64,000 nucleotides of DNA from the NCBI GenBank assembly GCA_033391075.1, contig JAWPMV010000001.1:2046001-2110000 (forward strand). Direction: 5' to 3'. A program made the translations under genes and the position numbers. The notes beneath the pieces are model-generated. The model was not told where the DNA came from. It was given only the letters and a program-made list of their open reading frames with translations, and did not search any database. This DNA comes from Bacteroidia bacterium. GTDB taxonomy: Bacteria; Bacteroidota; Bacteroidia; J057. This document shows, in pieces, positions 43,800 to 52,863 of this stretch (the stretch's first letter is position 1; each line of letters starts with the position of its first letter).

Positions 43800-44114
43800 A
43801 TCCGATCCGACTCGGAGCAATAAATTGCACATATCAACGTAATATAAATAGCTCTATCCCAGGATAGAGCTATTTACTTACTACTACCAGCCTACTCTTC
43901 TTTTTTGCTAAGCTTCCTTGCATGTAATTTACGTTCTACCATTTGGCTTAAAATCCTACAGGTGAATAAATTGGCTAAATGAGGTTAGAAATATGACAGC
44001 TCATACACAAAAGAGCTATTAGCTCTAGCTAAGCTCGTATTTTGCAGACTATTGGATTACCGTTTTTAATGATAGGGATAGAAAGAACGAGGAGAATTGC
44101 TCCAAGTACGTTGT
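43800..44114 (+). other. 315-base gap without a gene
   Basis: Apart from the hairpin at 43846-43875, it contains a short palindrome AGAGCTA-T-TAGCTCT (44012-44026). I see no convincing open frame, no tRNA, and no exact TAnnTTTG box ahead of the T9SS cargo gene at 44115. It probably holds the promoter of that gene. Confidence 0.5.
43846..43875 (+). terminator. Perfect 14-bp hairpin after the FAS1 pair
   Basis: AAATAGCTCTATCC (43846-43859) and GGATAGAGCTATTT (43862-43875) are perfectly complementary with a CA between them. Only a short T-run follows (TATTT), so it is terminator-like or an RNA-stabilising 3' end. Confidence 0.65.
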
Positions 44115-46511
44115 ATGAAACATCTACTTCCCGGCTTTCTACAGAAAACCTTGCGTCTGGGACTGTTTATAGTTCTTAATTCCGCTTTTCTGTACGTTAA
44201 AGCCCAAACAACAGTCTTCACAGAAGACTTTTCCCAATGGACTGCTCAAAGTCCCAGTTTACCCCAAGGTTGGGTACTGGGTGCTGCATCCTGTAATTTG
44301 GGTCCTTCCTGCTTCTGGTCACAACCTTCAAATTTCCCCCCTTCAACACATCCGGATGCTTTTGGATGCGATGGAAGTGGTATTTATGCCCTAGGACATA
44401 GTTCCGGATTGGGTATGGGAGATAGAGCGAGTATGATTTCGCCCTCCATAGACCTTGGGGGTAATACAAATGCCTCTCAAGTAAAGTTAAATCTCTGTGT
44501 CATAAATCCCTCTTCCAATGGATTAGGAACAGATCAATTAGAGATTCTCTTCTCAACAGATGGCGGTCAAAACTGGCAAAGTCAATTGTTAGATGGGAAT
44601 GTTTACCCTAATTGGACACAGCTTAGTTTGGATATACCCCTCAATATGTGGGTGAATAATTTTCGAATTAGGATTGATGCTATTGGAGGAAGCGATCTGG
44701 TGGATATGGGAGTAGATGAGTTGGAAGTTGTCCAATATTTGCCCACTTGCAATTCCGGCCCTTCTACTGTAAACTCAAGCATTACAGGACAGGTATGTAA
44801 GAACCATGAGGTAGATATTACTCTTTTGACTACAAATGATAGCAGTGGAGGAGAATATTCCTACATTCTTACAGATGCATTGGACATAATTTTAGGGGTA
44901 CTTCCTGCTACACAGGTTGACCTCAATTTCCTGCCGCCAAATGATTATCGAATTTATGGTATTTCTTATACAGGTAACCTAACGGCTACTACCGGATTAC
45001 CGGTTCAAACGGCTACCGCCAGTGTTTGTCATAACTTATCTTCAAATTTCGAGCGCTTTTTTGTTACAGAATTAAGCCTCAACTGGCAGCTTAGTGATTA
45101 TCAAGGCTTTGAGGTAAGTATAGCTGGTGGGCAGGATGGTAGAATTGAAATATTGCCTCCCACTGGCAGCAACTATAGTTACAGCTGGGCACATGATCCT
45201 AATCTGAGTGGACCAGTAGCTGACCAACTTAGTACTGGAACCTATCTAGTGCTGGTAAGTGATCAAAACTCGGGCTGTACCGATGAGCTTAATATCATTC
45301 TAAATTCTCCTTCTCCTCTGATAGGGACATTGGAGATTACGACTGATTATAATGGTTGGCCAGTAAGTTGTTTTGATTCGAATGATGGTTCCTTAAAAGC
45401 AAGTATACGTGGAGGAGTCAGGCCGTATAGATATGCCTGGCAAGGGACTCCTGGCTTTGGAGATAGTGTTCTCAATAATATCCCTGCAGGTTCTTATGCA
45501 TTGAATGTCATTGATGATAATGGTGCCTTGATTCGCCTTCAAAGGGATTTGATTGGGCCAGAAGAAATTGAACTTCAAAATGGCAGACAAGTATTTGTCT
45601 GCGAAGGAGGCACTTCTCAGGAAGTAAGCCTGAATATTAGCGGAGGAACAGGACTTTATACCTATCTCTGGTCTAATGGTTCTACAGATTCGACCATTAA
45701 TAATCTTTCGCCCGGACAAATATCTATTCTGATAACAGATGAAAATACTTGTTCCAATTCCTTCGAACTCGAAGTGATAGAAGCATCAGACTTGATCATA
45801 GATCCTATAGTTATGGGGCCTCAATGTCCCAAACAAAATACAGGATCTATTCTCCTTTTCCCTTCAGGCGGAATAGCTCCCTATAGTTTTAACTGGTCTA
45901 ATGGATCTATGGATGAAGACCAGCTCAATTTGGCAGCTGGAAGCTATACAGTAACTATCCAGGATTCTTTAGGCTGTATTCTGGATGAAGGTTTTGAATT
46001 GAATGATCCTGCTCCTTTAGATTATAGACTGGACCTGATTCCCGATAATGGCAGAGGAAGTGGTGCCGCTAAAATAGTAGTAGAAGGAGGAATGGGACCT
46101 TACCTATACGAATGGAGTACAGGAGATACCGGAGAGGAAGTATTCAACCTCAGAGGCGGAGCCTATTCGGTTACTATAACAGATGCTTCGGGTTGTTCGC
46201 AATTGATAGCTTTTGAAATAGAATTGCCTCAGCGTCCGGATTGTCTCGACATTCATATGGGATTTTCTCCTAATGGAGATGGTTACAATGATCAATTTGT
46301 TATTCCTTGTCTGGATTTTTTCCCCGACAACGAAATTCAAATTCTCAACCGCTGGGGCCAGGAACTATTTTATCAGGTAGGCTATGATAACAGTTGGGAA
46401 GGGACTTCCAATGGGAAAGCCCTGGCTGAAGGAACCTATTTTTACATCGTACACATCAACTCTGCCGAAGGAAGAAGCACCTATAAGGGCAGTGTTTCCA
46501 TCATAAAATAA
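44115..46511 (+). CDS. SprB-repeat T9SS cargo with gliding-motility-type C-terminal domain
   Basis: This protein of about 798 aa starts at the ATG at 44115 (MKHLLPGFLQK); a TTG at 44097 in frame is less likely. The signal peptide ends near YVKAQ. Residues about 35-220 form a MAM/jelly-roll-like domain (FTEDFSQWTAQSPSLPQGW). Then come about five SprB-like repeats (GGVRPYRYAWQG, GGTGLYTYLWSNGST, GGIAPYSFNWSNGS, GGMGPYLYEWSTGDTG, each ending YxVTITDxxGC). The last about 90 residues are the type B sorting domain (MGFSPNGDGYNDQFVI, NRWGQELFY, GTYFYIVHI). Such domains need a PorP/SprF partner, which is the next gene. Confidence 0.93.
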   Translation: MKHLLPGFLQKTLRLGLFIVLNSAFLYVKAQTTVFTEDFSQWTAQSPSLPQGWVLGAASCNLGPSCFWSQPSNFPPSTHPDAFGCDGSGIYALGHSSGLGMGDRASMISPSIDLGGNTNASQVKLNLCVINPSSNGLGTDQLEILFSTDGGQNWQSQLLDGNVYPNWTQLSLDIPLNMWVNNFRIRIDAIGGSDLVDMGVDELEVVQYLPTCNSGPSTVNSSITGQVCKNHEVDITLLTTNDSSGGEYSYILTDALDIILGVLPATQVDLNFLPPNDYRIYGISYTGNLTATTGLPVQTATASVCHNLSSNFERFFVTELSLNWQLSDYQGFEVSIAGGQDGRIEILPPTGSNYSYSWAHDPNLSGPVADQLSTGTYLVLVSDQNSGCTDELNIILNSPSPLIGTLEITTDYNGWPVSCFDSNDGSLKASIRGGVRPYRYAWQGTPGFGDSVLNNIPAGSYALNVIDDNGALIRLQRDLIGPEEIELQNGRQVFVCEGGTSQEVSLNISGGTGLYTYLWSNGSTDSTINNLSPGQISILITDENTCSNSFELEVIEASDLIIDPIVMGPQCPKQNTGSILLFPSGGIAPYSFNWSNGSMDEDQLNLAAGSYTVTIQDSLGCILDEGFELNDPAPLDYRLDLIPDNGRGSGAAKIVVEGGMGPYLYEWSTGDTGEEVFNLRGGAYSVTITDASGCSQLIAFEIELPQRPDCLDIHMGFSPNGDGYNDQFVIPCLDFFPDNEIQILNRWGQELFYQVGYDNSWEGTSNGKALAEGTYFYIVHINSAEGRSTYKGSVSIIK

Positions 46512-46532
46512 TAGCAGGCAAGACAAATACTT

Positions 46533-47462
46533 ATGAAAAAACTTTTATGCTTCATTTTTAGCTTGCTTCTGATTCTTCCCGCATTTAGCCAGGAAGAACC
46601 TCTTTACTCCCAATACAAAAGCAATGCTTTCGTATTAAACCCGGCGGTTGCAGGCACACGTATGCAACAGGAAGTCAGAATCAATTATCGCCTTCAGTGG
46701 AGAAATTTTCCTGGAGCTCCCAGAACGGCTACGGTCAGCTATACCGGTCGTTTTGACAATAAAAACTCCATAGGAGTTATGGCCTTCTCGGATGCCCTGG
46801 GACCCAGCCTGAGAAATGGCGCCCAACTCGCATATGCCTACCGCCTGCCTCTGGGGTATGGAGGATCAATGGGACAAAATATGCTCTCATTTGGTATGGG
46901 GCTCAAATACATTCAACAAAGTTTCCGTGTGGAAAGGGTTACTTTTCAAGATCAGGCAGATCCTGCAATTGCTGCCGCTATGGGGAACCTGAATTTGGCG
47001 GATCTTTCCTTTGGAGCCCTATATTATAATGACAATCTCTGGTTAGGCTTTTCAGCGCCTAATTTAATTCAGGGAAATCTCAGTGCTGTTGGAAACGACC
47101 CAAGCACCCGAGCCAATATCTCTCGTTTATATACCTACTATTTCCTTTTTGGAGGTTATCGATTTAAGTATGATAACTTGACAGTCGAGCCTTCAGTTCT
47201 GGTGAAAAGAGCAGATGCCACTCCCTATCAAATAGAGGGAACAATCCGTTTTTATCTCATGGATGAGAAATTGATAGTGGGCGGTTCTTACAGAACCGAT
47301 TGGCTGGCAAGTCTCATGTTTGGTATGCGCGTGAAGAATATGGAATTCCTGTATAGCTCAGATTTCATGACACGTGCCCAGCCCGGCAATGTATTTGGAG
47401 CTTCCCATGAATTTACCCTGGGACTCGATTTACAAGGTTGGAAAGACTACTACGGAGAATAG
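46533..47462 (+). CDS. PorP/SprF family T9SS outer-membrane protein
   Basis: This 309-aa beta-barrel protein has a signal peptide (LLCFIFSLLLILPAFSQ). The hallmark N-terminal motif EEPLYSQYKSNAFVLNPAVAG is present (key part LYSQYKSNAFVLNPAVAG), followed by RLQWRNFPGAPRTATVSY, and regularly spaced barrel strands such as LSFGMGLKYIQQSF. In T9SS systems SprF-like proteins are needed for secretion or anchoring of cargo bearing type B C-terminal domains. It begins 21 bases after such a cargo gene, forming a typical cargo-partner pair. It is convergent with cysM, with two bases between stops. Confidence 0.95.
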   Translation: MKKLLCFIFSLLLILPAFSQEEPLYSQYKSNAFVLNPAVAGTRMQQEVRINYRLQWRNFPGAPRTATVSYTGRFDNKNSIGVMAFSDALGPSLRNGAQLAYAYRLPLGYGGSMGQNMLSFGMGLKYIQQSFRVERVTFQDQADPAIAAAMGNLNLADLSFGALYYNDNLWLGFSAPNLIQGNLSAVGNDPSTRANISRLYTYYFLFGGYRFKYDNLTVEPSVLVKRADATPYQIEGTIRFYLMDEKLIVGGSYRTDWLASLMFGMRVKNMEFLYSSDFMTRAQPGNVFGASHEFTLGLDLQGWKDYYGE

Positions 47463-47464
47463 AC

Positions 47465-48346
47465 TTATTCCTCAAATAATTCTGAACTCAAATAACGGTC
47501 GCCTCTATCACAGGTGATGCAAACCACTACGCCTTTTTCGAGGCCTTTGGCTACTTCGACAGCAGCATGTAAAGCCCCTCCGCTACTCATGCCTCCCATG
47601 ATACTTTCCTCTTTGGCCATCCTTCTTGTCATGGAAATGGCCTGATCTCGACTGACATCAACGATCCTGTCGACACGTTTGGGCTCATATATTTTTGGCA
47701 AAAACTCAGGCGACCATCTTCTAATACCGGGAATACGAGAACCTTCCGTAGGCTGAGTTCCTACAATCTGGATCTGGCTGTTTTGCTCCTTGAGGAAACG
47801 AGACACCCCCATAATTGTCCCGGTAGTACCCATGGCAGATACAAAATGAGTAATACTTCCTTCGGTATCCCTCCATATTTCCGGACCGGTCGTTCGGTAA
47901 TGCATTTTATAATTGTCAGGATTGGCAAATTGGTTGAGCATGAAATACTTACCACTGTCAGCCATTTCCTGAGCCAATTCTCTTGAGTATTCTATCGTTC
48001 GTTCGGAAGGGGTCAACAGAACTTCAGCGCCATAGGCTCTCATGGTTTTTACGCGTTCCGGAGTAGCGCCATCGGGCATGATCAGCGTCATATTTACGCC
48101 CAATCTTTGGGCGATCATGGCTAAGGCGATACCGGTATTTCCACTGGTTGCTTCAACCAGTTTTGAACCCGGCTCAATCTCCTTTCTATCCATGGCTCCC
48201 TTGATCATGCCATAGGCGGCTCTATCCTTTACACTTCCTCCGGGATTTTGGCCTTCCAGCTTACAAAAGATCTTCACATTGGGATTAGGGTTGATCTTTT
48301 CCACTTGGACCAAAGGAGTATTTCCAATCAATCTTTCCAGGTTCAT
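47465..48346 (-). CDS. cysM: Cysteine synthase (CysM/CysK family)
   Basis: This 293-aa PLP enzyme forms cysteine from O-acetylserine and sulfide or thiosulfate. The Schiff-base Lys40 is in GGSVKDRAAYG, the substrate loop is VEATSGNTGIALA, and the phosphate-binding loop is AMGTTGTIMG. GRRWSPEFLP-like text (IRRWSPEFLPKIY) and the short length fit CysM rather than CysK. It follows cysE by one base on the same strand, so acetylation of serine and its sulfhydrylation are expressed together. Confidence 0.94.
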   Translation of the reverse strand: MNLERLIGNTPLVQVEKINPNPNVKIFCKLEGQNPGGSVKDRAAYGMIKGAMDRKEIEPGSKLVEATSGNTGIALAMIAQRLGVNMTLIMPDGATPERVKTMRAYGAEVLLTPSERTIEYSRELAQEMADSGKYFMLNQFANPDNYKMHYRTTGPEIWRDTEGSITHFVSAMGTTGTIMGVSRFLKEQNSQIQIVGTQPTEGSRIPGIRRWSPEFLPKIYEPKRVDRIVDVSRDQAISMTRRMAKEESIMGGMSSGGALHAAVEVAKGLEKGVVVCITCDRGDRYLSSELFEE

Positions 48347-48347
48347 T

Positions 48348-49169
48348 TTATTCTTTATTAAACATTAGGGTTTCGTTTTCCTTTTGTAAAGTTGCTTTAT
48401 AGTAAATCTTGCTATGCGGAGCTACACTTCGGGTAATCCAGGTATTTCCTCCAATAATGCTATGATGTCCAATATGAGTTTCTCCCCCCAGTACAGTTGC
48501 ACCAGCATAAAGAACTACATGGTCTTCAATCGTAGGATGACGTTTACTGCTCGCATCTTCTTTCGCAACACTTAAGGCACCTAAGGTTACACCCTGGTAA
48601 ATTTTCACATCATTACCGATCTGAGTTGTCTCTCCGATGACAACTCCGGTTCCATGATCTATGCAGAATCTTCGACCAATCTTGGCTCCGGGATGTATGT
48701 CAATACCTGTTTTGGAATGAGCATGTTCGGTGATCATCCGGGGTATGAGTTTTATGCCCATTTCATGCAATTCATGCGCGATTCGATAAGCCGCAATCGC
48801 ATAAAATCCGGGATAAGATTTAACAACCTCACTCTCACTTTTTGCTGCTGGATCTCCTTCAAACATTGCTTTCTTATCCTCCAACAGACTTTCATAAATA
48901 GCAGGAAGTTTATGGAAGAATGCTTCTGCCTTATTTTCTGTATGGATGTTTTCCCGATTCGGATACATAAAAAGAATCTCATACAACTCCTCTTTCAAAT
49001 TGATCAGGAAAAATTCCAATTCTTCCTGACTTTCAAAAATACGAGAGGAGGTATTGGGAAAAAGAGCCCCAAGTACATTGTCAAAAAAGTCAGCGAGCTT
49101 TTGTGGGCTGGGACATTGAGGACATTGCTGGTGAGATTTGTATAGGCGGGAAATAAAAGAAGATTCCAT
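48348..49169 (-). CDS. cysE: Serine O-acetyltransferase
   Basis: This 273-aa enzyme transfers acetyl from acetyl-CoA to serine. The N-terminal helical region holds FYAIAAYRIAHELHEMG, and the left-handed beta-helix has hexapeptides with the catalytic pair in DIHPGAKIGRRFCIDHGTGVVIGETTQIG (key parts HPGAKIG and IDHGTGVVIGET). GVTLGALS and KRHPTIEDHV are also conserved in the family. The C-terminus lacks the long tail that binds cysteine synthase in enterobacteria. It is the first gene of a cysE-cysM operon with a good promoter upstream. Confidence 0.95.
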   Translation of the reverse strand: MESSFISRLYKSHQQCPQCPSPQKLADFFDNVLGALFPNTSSRIFESQEELEFFLINLKEELYEILFMYPNRENIHTENKAEAFFHKLPAIYESLLEDKKAMFEGDPAAKSESEVVKSYPGFYAIAAYRIAHELHEMGIKLIPRMITEHAHSKTGIDIHPGAKIGRRFCIDHGTGVVIGETTQIGNDVKIYQGVTLGALSVAKEDASSKRHPTIEDHVVLYAGATVLGGETHIGHHSIIGGNTWITRSVAPHSKIYYKATLQKENETLMFNKE

Positions 49170-49192
49170 GCAAAAGGAGTATGTTATAAGGA

Positions 49193-49223
49193 CAACTATA
49201 GGGATACGCCATTGTTAGCCAAA
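49193..49223 (-). promoter_or_regulatory. Candidate Bacteroidota promoter for cysE-cysM
   Basis: On the minus strand TTTG (49223-49220) is followed after exactly 19 bases by TATAGTTG (49200-49193), one mismatch from TAnnTTTG. The cysE ATG lies 24 bases downstream of the -7 element. Confidence 0.55.
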
Positions 49224-49261
49224 CAGTTTGCCTTAATCGAAAATTTCCACCATAGAGGGCC

Positions 49262-50875
49262 TTAGCTACTTTTTAATTTTTCAATAAGCCAATAGGGGTT
49301 TTTCTGGAAACGTTCCCAATCTTCCTTCATGTTTAGTTCCAGTTTTTCGAGCTCAATTTTCTCTTCTTCAGGAAGCTCTTTCCAAACCTTATATTTGAGA
49401 TTTTTTTTCAGATTTTCAATATAAGTGAAGAGGTTAAAACACATACTAAGTTGCCCACATGCGATGAGTTTATCCAGCACTCTATTTTCCTTTTCTTTTT
49501 GGGAGAACCACAAGGAAGTTGGCATTTGATTGGCTTCGTGGACGATTTCATTTATTTGCAAGGAAAGTGCGATATCTTTTTTCTCAAAAAGGGTATAAAT
49601 GTAGTTGGGGCAAACTCTGTAAAACCAGTCCGAGTCTCTATCGAACAAACTGCTCAATTGTAATTGTCTGATGCGTCTCATAAACACATCTGTGACCATT
49701 TTTAAGGAACTTGTAGCCCTCAATTCTAATAAATAAATGAGTACATAAATGGGCGTTTTCATGAGGACTTTTAAGTCTTTACGCATTCCCATTGCATCTG
49801 CGTCCCCAAAACTTCGTGCCATCAATCCCCTGAATTTCGTTCGTAAGAAAAAGAATAAGGCAAACCAACCCAGACTAAGAGGGAGCAAACTGGATAGCAA
49901 TATTGTTAACCAGCGAGGAGGACTAAAAAAGATGAAAGAGAAGGTGATAGAAATAAGTAAGAAGGCAAATAAAAAGTTGACATTTCGAAGGTTTATGAGA
50001 TCCTTAAATTTATTGAGATGGAGTTCAGGAACTTTGTAGGGTTTCATCTTTTTCTCCGAAACATCCGAGACGATGAATGTTCCTATAAATGCCTTTCCTT
50101 TATTTTTTCTACTGTATCTGTCTTCCGCCAATTTCACTCCTTCGATCCCTTGATTGTCAATAATACCTCCATCCATAATGGCTGTAGTAGGATACTCCAG
50201 TTCATCATGAATTTTTGAACTCCAAGACTTACTCAACTCACTATCAGGTCCGGATGAAAAATCCCGGGGCATAATCATCGGCTCAAAACCACCGGGAAAG
50301 CAGCTGGAAGCCGCTACAGCATCAGCCAATCGAATGTTCTTGGCGACCTCCATAGGAAGAGATAAAAAGGCATTGCCAAATCTCCCTTCACCTAGCTCTT
50401 CCTGTAAGCGAAATTGATTGCCCGTTGTGAACTCTGATGATCCAAAGATGCAATCCTGCAGATGACTATTTTTATTATTGTTTAATTGTTCGAAAGTAGC
50501 TTCTTCGAAAAAGTGCTCATGGTAAACTTCGGCAAATGCATTGATTAAGTCTCTTGTTTTTTGTCCGTTTTGCCAGGATTTTGATCTATTTAATTTCTTC
50601 AGTGCCAATTCGGCTAATTCATCTTTCTCCAATAAACCATGTAGTTTTCCAAAGAAGCTTTCAAAACTTTCTCCTTTTGCTGCCGAAAGGGCGTACATAG
50701 CTCCCGTTATGGTGCCTCCGGATATAGTAGATAAGATGCTTACTTTTTGCAATAGGTTGGAGTTTTTATACTCTCTTTCTTTGAGATAGGAAAGACTTCC
50801 AAGGTGGAAGCAACTTGCTCGATAACCTCCCCCTGATAAAGAGATAGCTATATTTTCAAAAGGTGTGGGAATCAT
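49262..50875 (-). CDS. Patatin-like phospholipase with central membrane segments
   Basis: The product has 537 aa. Patatin features: oxyanion loop SLSGGGYRASCFHLG (13-27), nucleophile Ser52 in LSTISGGTITGA, and the dyad Asp235 in IMDGGIIDNQG. The elbow reads T-I-S-G-G, without the first Gly of G-x-S-x-G, like some cPLA2-related bacterial proteins. Residues about 300-350 contain two hydrophobic helices (NFLFAFLLISITFSFIFF, LTILLSSLLPLSLGWFALF), and a charged helical C-terminal half follows. It probably hydrolyses phospholipids at a membrane. Three small membrane or unknown proteins follow upstream on the same strand. Confidence 0.85.
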   Translation of the reverse strand: MIPTPFENIAISLSGGGYRASCFHLGSLSYLKEREYKNSNLLQKVSILSTISGGTITGAMYALSAAKGESFESFFGKLHGLLEKDELAELALKKLNRSKSWQNGQKTRDLINAFAEVYHEHFFEEATFEQLNNNKNSHLQDCIFGSSEFTTGNQFRLQEELGEGRFGNAFLSLPMEVAKNIRLADAVAASSCFPGGFEPMIMPRDFSSGPDSELSKSWSSKIHDELEYPTTAIMDGGIIDNQGIEGVKLAEDRYSRKNKGKAFIGTFIVSDVSEKKMKPYKVPELHLNKFKDLINLRNVNFLFAFLLISITFSFIFFSPPRWLTILLSSLLPLSLGWFALFFFLRTKFRGLMARSFGDADAMGMRKDLKVLMKTPIYVLIYLLELRATSSLKMVTDVFMRRIRQLQLSSLFDRDSDWFYRVCPNYIYTLFEKKDIALSLQINEIVHEANQMPTSLWFSQKEKENRVLDKLIACGQLSMCFNLFTYIENLKKNLKYKVWKELPEEEKIELEKLELNMKEDWERFQKNPYWLIEKLKSS

Positions 50876-50918
50876 GTTTAGGCTTGTTTTCAGTAGCTTG
50901 AGTTATTTTTTATTTCTG

Positions 50919-51380
50919 TCATTCTCTTTGAGAAGAATGAGATTTTAATCGTGTTAATATTTCAATACCATCTTTCCCTATCTTATCTAAAGGTACACTT
51001 TGAACTTGCTCCTGGGGATCTCTGTATGAAATTCTCGCAAAATTGGTCTTGATTTCAATTAATTCAATTCGTTCTAGCGGAATCCACATGCTGATTCCCA
51101 TATCTTTCTTGAGGTAATTATAGACGAAATAAAAAACTAGCAGGAAACAAGCCATAACAGTAATGCTTTGGCCTGTTAATCCCATATCGAACAAGAAGAA
51201 ACAAAAGGGGAAAACCATAGATCCCAAAAAAAGGAAAGGATGTTTTTTCTTGCCTACTTTTTTGCCGAATGGCATTTCTTTGAGGGTTCTCAACTCACTA
51301 CCGTTTCCCGTATTAGTGAAATACATATTCTCCGCGTCGACGTTCAGGTATCCATATTCGTATTCAAACCAGCTTTTCAT
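50919..51380 (-). CDS. Small membrane protein of unknown function
   Basis: This is a 153-aa protein with two adjacent hydrophobic helices (HPFLFLGSMVFPFCFFLFDM, ITVMACFLLVFYFVYNYL) after a soluble N-terminal segment. It ends in a region that resembles a small PH-like beta-domain (MWIPLERIELIEIKTNFARISYRD). I do not recognise a family. The gene sits six bases after the DUF6090-type gene and 43 bases before the patatin gene on the same strand. Confidence 0.75.
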   Translation of the reverse strand: MKSWFEYEYGYLNVDAENMYFTNTGNGSELRTLKEMPFGKKVGKKKHPFLFLGSMVFPFCFFLFDMGLTGQSITVMACFLLVFYFVYNYLKKDMGISMWIPLERIELIEIKTNFARISYRDPQEQVQSVPLDKIGKDGIEILTRLKSHSSQRE

Positions 51381-51386
51381 GATGTG

Positions 51387-52118
51387 CTATTTATCTTTAA
51401 GTCTCGTGTTGATTTCCTTGCCTAACTCCTTGGCATTTTTGATGAAAAACTCCAGAAGAGGAACATAGTTCTGATAGTTCAAAATAGATTGGTAGGTCAT
51501 CTTATTCTTAAGGATTTTATCTTCCATAAGGTAGGCAAAATATGCTTCATTATGCCAGTCATTCTTGCCAAAAACCTCATGAAACCAGGGATAATTGTCT
51601 TGCCAATCAATGAGATTTCTTTCCAGATTATTACTCAATAAGTCAAAAGCAATTTTCTGAGATTCAATATTTCCTGCATAGAAGTCCATGATTTTATTCA
51701 ATAAAGTATCTTCCTGAACCACGCTGCTTTCGCTGTATTTTCTGAGTAAATTATAGCCTCGGGTGTCCATGGCAAAGGGTTGGATGGAACTCAAAACTGT
51801 GAGGCATCTATCACAGCCCGCCAACTCCTCTTTGCTGACTGTACCATCGATTATCTTTTGTAGCGTATCCTTTATGGCCAGGTGATAGTTAATGATTTTG
51901 CGGGCCTCAAGGGTATCTGATTCCAGTTCTGTTAAAATAAGACTAAGGTCGCTTTCCAGAGTGTTCTCCTGTTTCCGCTCTTCATTGCATTTGTTTAGAG
52001 AAAGCCCCAAAAGTATACCGATGATCACAAGTGTTATCTCACCTGAGGCATACAGAAAATAGCCTCCTATATTTTTCTTCCTAAATGTATCTTTTCTCAC
52101 TTTTCTAAAAAGTTTCAT
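51387..52118 (-). CDS. DUF6090-like membrane protein
   Basis: This 243-aa protein starts with a basic segment (MKLFRKVRKDTFRKKN) and a single hydrophobic helix (YASGEITLVIIGILLGLSL) followed by N-x-C-N-E. This N-terminus is characteristic of the Bacteroidota DUF6090 family (YxxGEIxLVxIGILxAL). The remaining 190 residues are mostly helical and should lie in the periplasm. Function unknown. It lies in a minus-strand run with a DUF4291 gene upstream and a small membrane protein gene downstream. Confidence 0.82.
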   Translation of the reverse strand: MKLFRKVRKDTFRKKNIGGYFLYASGEITLVIIGILLGLSLNKCNEERKQENTLESDLSLILTELESDTLEARKIINYHLAIKDTLQKIIDGTVSKEELAGCDRCLTVLSSIQPFAMDTRGYNLLRKYSESSVVQEDTLLNKIMDFYAGNIESQKIAFDLLSNNLERNLIDWQDNYPWFHEVFGKNDWHNEAYFAYLMEDKILKNKMTYQSILNYQNYVPLLEFFIKNAKELGKEINTRLKDK

Positions 52119-52139
52119 ACCAGAATAAATGAATGTGGC

Positions 52140-52778
52140 TTAGGAAAGTCCCAGTTTTTGATTGATAATAGGATTTTTTGACAAAAATGTCCCTTCATCG
52201 GGGATTTGCAATTCATCTAGCTTTTTATGCTTTATTATTTCCTTTTGCTCTTTCACAAAAGGCGTCATATCCACTATTTTTTCTATCATCTCCGTACCAA
52301 AGGCTTTTAGTATTTTTCCTTTTAAGCCCAATTGTATGGCTCTTCTTTCAACTTTATTTCCATAAATATCATGATCCGGATCCCATTGAAGGCGTACTTC
52401 ATGCAGGGCCAGAGCTGTTTTCCATTTGTCTACTGAACCATAGATATCTGATTGAAAAGAACTGTAAACAGCCTCCTGTAGGATGTGTTCGAAATCATGC
52501 TTTTTTATCCATATCCCAAGGACGCATTCCTGATTTTCTTTGTGCGCCCACCCACACCTAAACATCATCCATAAAAAATTGGGTTTAATCCAGGACATCC
52601 GATTGTAACTAAAAGCATTGCCACCTAATTCTTGATGTTCCAGGGCCCAATCGGCTATCTTGTGATTATAAGCCTGGTAAAATAAAAGTTGATCCTGATT
52701 CTCCTGAATGAGTATGTGTTTTCCCGTTTTGGGTACATTTTCGAGATAATCATGATACTTGATTTTTCTAAATTCCAT
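52140..52778 (-). CDS. DUF4291 family protein
   Basis: This 212-aa soluble protein has the family's signature: LLFYQAYNHKIADWALEHQ, then RMSWIKPNFLWMMFRCGWA and KENQECVLGIWI. The later VRLQWDPDHDIYG stretch also matches DUF4291. No catalytic function is established to my knowledge. It is divergent from the CotH-kinase lipoprotein gene, with 85 bases between the starts. Confidence 0.88.
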   Translation of the reverse strand: MEFRKIKYHDYLENVPKTGKHILIQENQDQLLFYQAYNHKIADWALEHQELGGNAFSYNRMSWIKPNFLWMMFRCGWAHKENQECVLGIWIKKHDFEHILQEAVYSSFQSDIYGSVDKWKTALALHEVRLQWDPDHDIYGNKVERRAIQLGLKGKILKAFGTEMIEKIVDMTPFVKEQKEIIKHKKLDELQIPDEGTFLSKNPIINQKLGLS

Positions 52779-52863
52779 GGTTTTTATAGTGCTAAATACT
52801 TTCTCTTTTATCTAACTGCTTGAGGCCGTAATTTGAGAAGAGGAAATATCGTAAAATTGTCCC

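Noticed and set aside
48654-49145. 163-codon plus-strand frame
   Set aside because: It lies antisense within cysE, has biased composition and no recognisable domain.
49262-52778. CBASS-type or other patatin defence island
   Set aside because: No nucleotide cyclase, sensor or other defence gene is adjacent; only unknown membrane and DUF proteins.
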